A stretch of DNA of 64,000 nucleotides from Clostridium sp. MSJ-8 (GTDB lineage: Bacteria > Bacillota > Clostridia > Clostridiales > Clostridiaceae): positions 1 through 64,000 of the forward strand of contig NZ_JAHLQH010000036.1 in assembly GCF_018918325.1 (NCBI RefSeq). Reading direction: 5' to 3'. This document shows, piece after piece, positions 57,959-64,000 of this stretch (position 1 is the first letter of the stretch; every line of letters begins with the position of its first letter). Both the position numbers and the translations under genes were made by a program. Below the pieces are notes generated by a model. That model did not search any database. It was not told the DNA's origin and saw nothing but the letters and a program-made list of their open reading frames with translations.

Positions 57959-58411
57959 ATGAAAAATTATTATGAAGTACTTGGTGTTTCAAGAGATGCA
58001 ACAAAAGATGAAATAAAAAAAGCATTTAGAGTTATGGCAAAGAAATATCATCCAGATAAAAACAAGGATGATGATGATGCAATAAAAAAGTTTCAAGATG
58101 CAAGTGAAGCATATGAAGTAATAGGAAATGAAGAATCTAGAGCAGAATATGATAAGAAGCTAGATGGATTTAATGCTAGAAAGTCTCAAGAAGGGGCTGG
58201 ATTCAGAGGTAATAATACAGAAGAGAAGACTAAGACAAAGGCGAAATCTTCAAGTTCTAAGAGCCCTTATGAGAATCTACAAGATTGTTTTGAAGGTTTC
58301 TTTGGATTTAAACCTAATAGCAGTAAAATTGATAAAAATAAGATGGGTAATAAGAGCAAAAATCCTATAGATACATCAGCTATGTTTGAGAGTTTCTTCG
58401 GTAAAAAATAA
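57959..58411 (+). CDS. J-domain (DnaJ-like) protein
   Basis: 150 residues. A canonical J-domain lies at 1-70 ([33 protein letters not shown]) with the HPD motif, so it can recruit and activate DnaK. It lacks the Gly/Phe and zinc-finger regions of full DnaJ. The tail contains [17 protein letters not shown] and a final [11 protein letters not shown]-domain proteins appear in some injection-system loci and may help sheath recycling or effector handling. It sits between tube and FHA genes. Confidence 0.9.
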   Translation: MKNYYEVLGVSRDATKDEIKKAFRVMAKKYHPDKNKDDDDAIKKFQDASEAYEVIGNEESRAEYDKKLDGFNARKSQEGAGFRGNNTEEKTKTKAKSSSSKSPYENLQDCFEGFFGFKPNSSKIDKNKMGNKSKNPIDTSAMFESFFGKK

Positions 58412-58431
58412 ATAGTGGAGTGAGTTAACTA

Positions 58432-58989
58432 GTGAAAAATAATAATAAAACTAAGTTAAAAGTTGGAGTACGAATTATAGACATGCTTATAGGAGCTGCT
58501 ATATCACTTATATGTTTCACTCTTCTTACATTTATAGATAATTTATATGTTAGATATGGATTGATAGCGTGGGTTATTATAGTAGGCGTTACAGGATATC
58601 TGATATATGTATTAAAAGAAGAGAGAAGAAAAGAGATTATAGAAGAAGCTGGAATAAGCAAGATAATGTTAATGAATGAAGATAATAAGCCTATAAAAGA
58701 GTGGAATTTATTAGGCGAAGTATCAGTAGTTATAGGTAAAAGCACCAAAGATGAAGAAGTATATATAGATTTAAATGATTCAATATATTCACCACTTATA
58801 GATGATAATCATGCAGTGCTTAACTATGCAAGTGGTAATTGGTATGTTGAAGATATATCTCTTGATAAAGGTGTAGCAATAAAAAAAGCAGAAGATAATG
58901 AAAGATATAATATAGTAAAAGGATCTCCGTGTACATTGAAAAAGGGAGATGTAATATATATATCAAAAGTTAAATTACAATTAGCATAA
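58432..58989 (+). CDS. membrane-anchored FHA-like protein
   Basis: 185 residues: two transmembrane helices (about 14-34 and 43-62), a short charged linker, then an FHA-like domain (about 80-185: NLLGEVSVVIGKSTKDEEVYIDL, DDNHAVLNY). The key FHA Arg is Lys (IGK) and the conserved Asn of the NGT loop is missing (LDKGVAI), so phosphothreonine binding may be lost. GTG 58432 follows GGAGTGAG. Within the operon it could anchor the complex at the membrane. Confidence 0.75.
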   Translation: MKNNNKTKLKVGVRIIDMLIGAAISLICFTLLTFIDNLYVRYGLIAWVIIVGVTGYLIYVLKEERRKEIIEEAGISKIMLMNEDNKPIKEWNLLGEVSVVIGKSTKDEEVYIDLNDSIYSPLIDDNHAVLNYASGNWYVEDISLDKGVAIKKAEDNERYNIVKGSPCTLKKGDVIYISKVKLQLA

Positions 58990-59014
58990 AATAATTATTA
59001 AGGAGTGATTGAAT

Positions 59015-59536
59015 ATGGCACTTATTAGATGCCCTAATGGACATATGTTTAGTGAAAGAAGGTACGGAACAGTGTGTCCTTATTGTCATGTAGAAACATC
59101 AGGTGTAAGAGCAACTAATGACAATTCACCTGCAGCACAACAAACTTTTGAAAAGCAAGAAGTAGAGAAGGACTTGTTATATCAAGAAGTAGAACCTGTA
59201 TGTGGATGGATAGTGTGCATAGAAGGTACAATAGTAGGAAAAGACTATAAGATAAAAAGTGGTAAAAACTTTATAGGTAGAGCAGATGATATGGATATTC
59301 AGATAATAGGTGATAATTCTATAGCTAATAGAAATCATGCCATAATAGTGTATGATGCTAAGAAGAAAAATAATGTGCTACTACCAGGTGATTCACAAGG
59401 AATAGCATATTTAAATGGAGAACCTGTATACATGCCATCAGAATTAGCACCATATGATGTAATAGATTTAGGTAAGTCTAAATTCTTATTCGTACCATTT
59501 TGTGGAGAACATTTTGAATGGGAAGAAAATGAATAG
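59015..59536 (+). CDS. zinc-ribbon plus FHA protein
   Basis: 173 residues. N-terminal zinc ribbon (CPNGHMFSERRYGTVCPYC, with one Cys replaced by His-like spacing) and FHA domain about 75-165: IGRADDMDIQI, NRNHAIIVYDAKKK, and GIAYLNGE. The FHA Arg and His are present. ATG 59015 is chosen behind AAGGAG; the in-frame TTG 59009 is closer to that site. It follows the membrane FHA gene and precedes the PP2C-like gene. Confidence 0.75.
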   Translation: MALIRCPNGHMFSERRYGTVCPYCHVETSGVRATNDNSPAAQQTFEKQEVEKDLLYQEVEPVCGWIVCIEGTIVGKDYKIKSGKNFIGRADDMDIQIIGDNSIANRNHAIIVYDAKKKNNVLLPGDSQGIAYLNGEPVYMPSELAPYDVIDLGKSKFLFVPFCGEHFEWEENE

Positions 59537-59547
59537 GGAGTTTTGTG

Positions 59548-60387
59548 ATGATTACTGATGAGATTATGTTTAAGCTAATATTGATGTTATCTCTAGCAAC
59601 TTTTATAGGTATATTGGTTTTAATTAGATATTTTCTAGCAAAAAAGATATTACTTAAAGATGTAATTGTAGCATCTAGACTTATGCTAGGAAGTGGGGAA
59701 GTTCAAGAAGATTCAGTAGGAATTACTGATAGTGATAATGGATTATTATCAGTCTTAGCTGATGGTCTAGGCAAGAAAGAGGCAGGAAAAATATCTAGTG
59801 AATATGCAGTACAAGAGATAAGTTATATGTTTATTCATGAAGGAAGTAGAGAAATGCAAAATTATTTCTTCAAGAAAGCATATAATAAAGCTAATCATGA
59901 GATAATAAGACGAGTTGAAAGAGATAAAGGTGGGGCAAGCGTTTTATCTACAATTATTGTTGATGGATATTTGCATTATGCATTAATAGGAGATGCTATG
60001 TTATGCATATATAGAAATAATGAATTATTTAGAATAAGTAAAGGTCATTCTATAGATGTTGTGGCAAAAGAGCAATATCATGAAGGAAAAATTCAAAAAG
60101 ATAAAGCAATGGTAGTGCTACAAGATAAGAAATTATTATATTATTTAGGACATTCATCATATGGAGATATTGAACTTAATACAGAACCTATAAAACTTTA
60201 CAAGGGAGACATAATAGTTCTTATGAGTAAAGGTATATATCAAGGCATAAAATGGATAAAGCTAGAAGATATATTAGGACAAAAGAAGAAAAAAGTACAA
60301 GAATTATGTGATGAGATAGTACACAATGTAGATACTCAGAGTAATGGTAGTATTATATTAATGAAATATACAGTTAAAAATAAATAA
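59548..60387 (+). CDS. membrane-anchored PP2C-like protein, degenerate
   Basis: 279 residues. One N-terminal transmembrane helix (about 8-28), then a PP2C-type fold: QEDSVGI, LSVLADGLGKKEAGKISSEYA and ALIGDAMLCIYRNNEL. The first two metal-binding Asp motifs are kept, but the SDG motif is SKG (VLMSKGIY) and the final DNxT is SNGS, removing two of the four metal ligands. It may be a low-activity or pseudo-phosphatase. ATG 59548 is spaced 7 from GGGAG; GTG 59545 is an alternative. Confidence 0.75.
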   Translation: MITDEIMFKLILMLSLATFIGILVLIRYFLAKKILLKDVIVASRLMLGSGEVQEDSVGITDSDNGLLSVLADGLGKKEAGKISSEYAVQEISYMFIHEGSREMQNYFFKKAYNKANHEIIRRVERDKGGASVLSTIIVDGYLHYALIGDAMLCIYRNNELFRISKGHSIDVVAKEQYHEGKIQKDKAMVVLQDKKLLYYLGHSSYGDIELNTEPIKLYKGDIIVLMSKGIYQGIKWIKLEDILGQKKKKVQELCDEIVHNVDTQSNGSIILMKYTVKNK

Positions 60388-60402
60388 GTAGGGTGGATTT
60401 GA

Positions 60403-62136
60403 ATGAGGAAATTAAACTCAAAAGTGAGGACTAACTTCATATCAGAAGAAGGAACATATTTACAGAACAAAGACTATTTTGCATTTGTTGAATTGGATCA
60501 TTATGCATGCTATGTAATAGCTGATGGAATAGATGATGATACGCAATTGGAAAGTGCACAAATTGTAGTAACAAGTTTTATAAAAGATTTTACTGACAAA
60601 CCTTCTATGAGAAAATCAGTAATAAGAAAATATATAAAAAATGCAAATAATGAATTACTAAGAAGTAGTAATAATGTTAGATTGAAGGCATCTATGACTG
60701 TTGTTATATCAGATTATGTTAAGATAAGATATGCAATGGTAGGAAATACAAGATTTTTATATTTTAAAGATGGTAATCTAAGAATAAAAAGCAAAGATGA
60801 GTCATTAACAGAAGAGATGGCTGAAAGAGGAATGGTAGCTTTAGATAAGGTATCAGAACATATAGAGAGAAATAATCTTTTATCATATTTAGGAGAAAAT
60901 AAACTAGAATCACCTTATGTTTCGAAGAAGATAAAACTAAGTGATGGTGATGTCTTTGTTTTATTAACAAGAGGAATATGGGAAAATTGTGATGAAAGAG
61001 AGATTGAAGATGCACTAGAAGGGGCAACAGACCCTGCTGATGTTGCAGATGATATTGAAGAATTGATATTATCAAAACAACCAGATAGATTAGAAAATTA
61101 TACTTTAGCAATTACTTTTTTTGATAAAGTTTTCATAAATCCAAATAAGAAAAAAACAATAAAGAAAGTATTAACTATAGCTATACCAATAGTAGTAGCG
61201 CTTATAGCAGCCTTCTCAGTAATAGGTGCTAAGGTACATGCAAAAAATGTAGCTATAGAAGAAATGAATGAGAATATAGATAGTGGAGATGATTATCTAA
61301 AAGACAGTAATCCAGTAAGAGCCCTAGAGGAATATCAAGCGGCAGATAAGGTTGTAGAAAAGTACAATTTAAAGGATGTAAAAAAAGAATTAGATGGCAA
61401 GATAAAATATACAGAATCTATTAACTTAGGAGATAAGAAATTAGATGAAGGTAAATATCAAGAAGCTATGGATCAATATGAGATAGCACTTAAGAAGAGT
61501 GCAAAATATGATTATATGTGTAAGGACTATATAGTTAGTCAAAGTGAATTCGCTAATAATTGTAAGAGTGTTGATGAATTACTTGAACTAGGAGACACAG
61601 AACTTGAAAATAAAAATTATGCATCTGCTAAGGCTAATTATAATGCTGCAAAAGATTTAGCTAGTAAATGCAATTTAAGTGATCAGAGAAATACGGCTCA
61701 AGATAAACTAAAAGAAGTTATAGGATTATTAGATGCAGAAGATGATGCGAAGAAGAAGGCAGAAGAAGAGAAGGCAGAGAAGGCTCAAGATTCATATGAT
61801 AAAGGTATAGAATACATGCAAAATGGAGATCAACAGTATATAGCTAGTAATTATATATCTGCTGCTCAACAATATAATTTAGCAATGGAACAATTCAAAA
61901 CAGCTGAAAATGAAACTTTAGTTAAGCAGATGGAAGACAAGCTTAAAAATATAGATCAATTAATAGAGTCTCAAAAGAGAGAAGCAGAAAGTTATGTTAC
62001 AGATGCTAGAAATTTAGTGAATGATAACAAAATAGATGAAGCAAAGGAAAAGTATAGAAAGGCTCAGGAGATTTACAAAAACTTAGAACTTATGGATGAA
62101 TATAATGCAGTAGAAAAGGAAATAGAACAAATATAA
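60403..62136 (+). CDS. PP2C-like domain - TM - extracytoplasmic TPR/coiled-coil protein
   Basis: 577 residues: degenerate PP2C domain 1-240 (VIADGIDDD, AMVGNTRFLY, VLLTRGIW in place of SDG, ENYTLAIT in place of DNxT), a transmembrane helix about 255-275, then about 300 residues rich in Ala, Glu and Lys built from TPR-like helical pairs (GKYQEAMDQYEIALKKS, ISAAQQYNLAMEQF, IDEAKEKYRKAQEIY). The tail would face outside, opposite the FHA/PP2C layer. As in the neighbour, two of four metal-binding Asp residues are lost. It could couple an external signal or cell-wall contact to the internal machine; inference. Confidence 0.75.
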   Translation: MRKLNSKVRTNFISEEGTYLQNKDYFAFVELDHYACYVIADGIDDDTQLESAQIVVTSFIKDFTDKPSMRKSVIRKYIKNANNELLRSSNNVRLKASMTVVISDYVKIRYAMVGNTRFLYFKDGNLRIKSKDESLTEEMAERGMVALDKVSEHIERNNLLSYLGENKLESPYVSKKIKLSDGDVFVLLTRGIWENCDEREIEDALEGATDPADVADDIEELILSKQPDRLENYTLAITFFDKVFINPNKKKTIKKVLTIAIPIVVALIAAFSVIGAKVHAKNVAIEEMNENIDSGDDYLKDSNPVRALEEYQAADKVVEKYNLKDVKKELDGKIKYTESINLGDKKLDEGKYQEAMDQYEIALKKSAKYDYMCKDYIVSQSEFANNCKSVDELLELGDTELENKNYASAKANYNAAKDLASKCNLSDQRNTAQDKLKEVIGLLDAEDDAKKKAEEEKAEKAQDSYDKGIEYMQNGDQQYIASNYISAAQQYNLAMEQFKTAENETLVKQMEDKLKNIDQLIESQKREAESYVTDARNLVNDNKIDEAKEKYRKAQEIYKNLELMDEYNAVEKEIEQI

Positions 62137-62152
62137 CAAGATAGGTGATTAG

Positions 62153-63427
62153 ATGGATTCTTCAATATACGAAAAACTAAATAAAATAAGTGATCTAGAG
62201 GATAGAGCTGTATTAAAGAAGATAATGACAAGTGTATTTGCTTCATTAGAGGAATATACTAAGGAGAGCTATGACAATATAGAGAAGAGAGTATTCAATG
62301 AGCTTCAGATTGAAAAAGACAAATATGATGTATATTCTTGTATATGTCCATTAGAAGAAGTAGATCCTATAAGTGATTTTTTCTATCCTATGGTATCTGA
62401 AGATTTAGAAAAACCTGAATATGAGATAAAAGATATAATAAATGCATTAGAAAACAATGAAGAGTTATTTTTATTTAAAGTATTTTTAGATTGTGATTAT
62501 CTAAAATGTCAAGAAATAATAGAGAATGGTGAACTATTAAGAGGAACAATAAGAACTAATAAAAGAATTCATGAAGCTTATTTTAACCTTGGTATTAATA
62601 ATCAGTATAAGGATAAAATAGAGGAATTATATAAATATACAATAATGAACAACATAAGATGGAAAACTCAGAATATTCCATATGCTTATAAAATGATGAA
62701 TGTATCATTAGTAAGATGCATAGATGAAGTGAATCATGATGAAGTAATAGAAGAGATAGATGTTGATTTTGGAGAATATGATGAATATGTAAGATATAAT
62801 ATGGTACCTCTATGGAATATTAAAGAAGAGATTCTTCAAGTGAATGGTTTTCCGGTTCCATGTAAGGATAAAGTAAACTGGGAATATAACATATTATTAG
62901 AGGATTCTGATAGAGACGCTTATATAATTAAACTTAATGATAATTCTAGAAATGCTATATCTTTTTATAATAATAAGATAGGTATAATAACTTCAGATTC
63001 TGATATGACAAGATGGAATGTTTTAAAGATTATTGAATATAACGAAGAAGAGGTAAAAAAATATAAATATCCTATAGCTAGTAATGCGGTTGATGATAGT
63101 TATGTAAATAAAGTCGCATGGAAGAGTTCTTATAGAATCAAAACAAGAACAGAGCTTAATAGAATAGTTAATTCCTTTGTAGATAGCAAGAAACTTAAGT
63201 TAGTTAATGTTACTTTAAATGAAGAAGGCTTAGAGAATAAGGAAACTTATGATGCTAATTTCTTTATTATAGATGAATTAAGGGAAGAAGTGACAAATAG
63301 ATATATGATATTTGACTTCAGTCCAGTAGATGAAGCTAATATATTAAATAGAGATATACTTAGCTTTATTATGTCAGAAATACAATATATATATCCAGAA
63401 TATAAGTGTGAGGGAAGACTAATATGA
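62153..63427 (+). CDS. unknown protein of the injection-system locus, possible baseplate component
   Basis: 424 residues, soluble, no recognised family. Opening helices with KKIMTSVFASLEEYTKESYDNIEKRVFNEL, then mixed alpha/beta with NGFPVPCKDKVNWEYNILLEDSD and TSDSDMTRWNVLKIIEYNEEE. It is tightly packed: 16 bp after the PP2C-TPR gene and overlapping the next gene by 4 bp (ATGA). Position suggests a baseplate or membrane-attachment part, but no motif supports it. Confidence 0.6.
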   Translation: MDSSIYEKLNKISDLEDRAVLKKIMTSVFASLEEYTKESYDNIEKRVFNELQIEKDKYDVYSCICPLEEVDPISDFFYPMVSEDLEKPEYEIKDIINALENNEELFLFKVFLDCDYLKCQEIIENGELLRGTIRTNKRIHEAYFNLGINNQYKDKIEELYKYTIMNNIRWKTQNIPYAYKMMNVSLVRCIDEVNHDEVIEEIDVDFGEYDEYVRYNMVPLWNIKEEILQVNGFPVPCKDKVNWEYNILLEDSDRDAYIIKLNDNSRNAISFYNNKIGIITSDSDMTRWNVLKIIEYNEEEVKKYKYPIASNAVDDSYVNKVAWKSSYRIKTRTELNRIVNSFVDSKKLKLVNVTLNEEGLENKETYDANFFIIDELREEVTNRYMIFDFSPVDEANILNRDILSFIMSEIQYIYPEYKCEGRLI

Positions 63428-64000
63428 GTTATTTGTGGAGAGTTCTATTAGAAGCTAATAATAAGAAGATAGATGAAAGTAGTATAGTTTTTAAGCCTGC
63501 TCAAATATATAGTCCATATATGGAAGTAGCACTAGAGAACCTTAATAGCCCTCTATTATCAGAAGGTAAAGAGATAGAGGTAAACTATTGGTATAGGTTT
63601 CATGATATATTTAAGGATTTGTTTCCAGTTGATGATATAGATAATATGGAACTTAGAGAAGTATTCTTCGATATAGTGATGCATTATTTAGGTGATTTAG
63701 ACCTTCAAAAAGGCTTGAATAAAAAGTATTTCTGTAGAGAACTTATATATAAAGATATAAAAAATGGCGAATTAGGGATAGATATTCGAGACAGTATAGA
63801 TCTGTTAGATAATAACGAATTAGAATATTTTTTAGATGGAATAATTAATCAATATAACTGTGGTACTTCTATTCAGAATTTTGAGTATGTGCTTAGAGCT
63901 ATATATAAGAATAATATAGTATATAAGAGTATACATAAAGTAAAAGATATATACATATATCTAGATACACCATATTCAGAAGATGAAGAGAGGAAGATAT
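63424..64000 (+). CDS. unknown protein of the injection-system locus (cut by window edge)
   Basis: The first 192 codons from ATG 63424, open to the right edge with no stop. It begins MSYLWRVLLEANNKKIDESS and continues with acidic, helical sequence (YWYRFHDIFKDLFPVDD). The start overlaps the stop of the preceding gene (ATGA), indicating translational coupling. Possible structural component; no family recognised. Confidence 0.7.
   Translation, partial: MSYLWRVLLEANNKKIDESSIVFKPAQIYSPYMEVALENLNSPLLSEGKEIEVNYWYRFHDIFKDLFPVDDIDNMELREVFFDIVMHYLGDLDLQKGLNKKYFCRELIYKDIKNGELGIDIRDSIDLLDNNELEYFLDGIINQYNCGTSIQNFEYVLRAIYKNNIVYKSIHKVKDIYIYLDTPYSEDEERKI

Noticed and set aside
60764-61111. Long open frame opposite the second PP2C-like gene
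   Set aside because: It lies antisense within a clear coding sequence, is rich in Leu and His of the kind produced by reading AT-rich codons backwards, and lacks a ribosome binding site.
52796-64000. Prophage or phage-tail bacteriocin (diffocin-like)
   Set aside because: No integrase, holin, endolysin, tape measure or tail-fibre gene was seen; FHA, PP2C and J-domain genes fit a resident injection system better. The right edge limits this judgement.

Overview
The window is AT-rich (roughly 30% GC by eye) with short operons, frequent GTG/TTG starts behind strong GGAGG-type ribosome binding sites, and an anaerobe gene set: pyruvate formate-lyase, radical-SAM enzymes, a beta-glucoside PTS and a bile salt hydrolase. 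This fits a fermentative gut member of the Clostridia (Bacillota), probably Clostridium or a close relative. No rRNA, tRNA, CRISPR array or prophage was recognised. The only insertion-sequence trace is a zinc-ribbon transposase start cut by the left edge. Both ends of the window interrupt genes.

Layout. 0-5.5 kb: GH32 sucrose(-6-P) hydrolase, a MerR regulator, and pflB-pflA behind a candidate Rex site. 5.6-9.5 kb: an NrtR-type regulator, an SPFH protein and an NAD-kinase-like protein, with matching CTTAGT-N11-ACTAA(G/A) operators before nrtR and before the SPFH gene, then a YczE-like membrane protein. 9.8-16.5 kb: MATE transporter, dCache chemoreceptor, FUSC-like protein, and a second-type DXS gene behind a MerR-style promoter. 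16.6-20.9 kb: a TetR regulator and a heterodimeric ABC exporter. 21.0-23.6 kb: bioY-bioD-bioA under a BirA-type operator. 23.8-27.6 kb: YhgE/Pip protein and bile salt hydrolase. 27.8-32.2 kb: LysR regulator divergent from a beta-glucoside PTS and a 6-phospho-beta-glucosidase. 32.5-38.3 kb: DUF4317 protein, L,D-transpeptidase, a U32 peptidase-family pair and a FliB-like protein. 38.5-41.7 kb: ppx-ppk polyphosphate genes. 41.8-51.9 kb: a two-component system with a lipoprotein, an SOS-boxed radical-SAM DNA-repair pair, pdxS-pdxT, greA, a glycosyltransferase and a sensorless minimal MCP.

52.2 kb to the right edge is the most unusual region. It reads as one locus: zinc-ribbon and FHA proteins, a 724-residue protein resembling a contractile sheath, two 141-residue paralogues resembling Hcp tube proteins (84 of 141 positions identical), a J-domain protein, two more FHA-type proteins, two degenerate PP2C-phosphatase-like membrane proteins (one with a long extracytoplasmic TPR/coiled-coil tail) and two unrecognised proteins, the last cut by the edge. 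I interpret it as a T6SS-like contractile injection system of a Gram-positive cell with an FHA/PP2C control layer. Sheath and tube assignments rest on protein patterns and context, not on a search.

A second notable signal is a dispersed intergenic stem-loop family (at least five copies). Its outer stem changes by compensatory substitutions between copies while the core stays nearly constant; two copies share about 180 almost identical bases.
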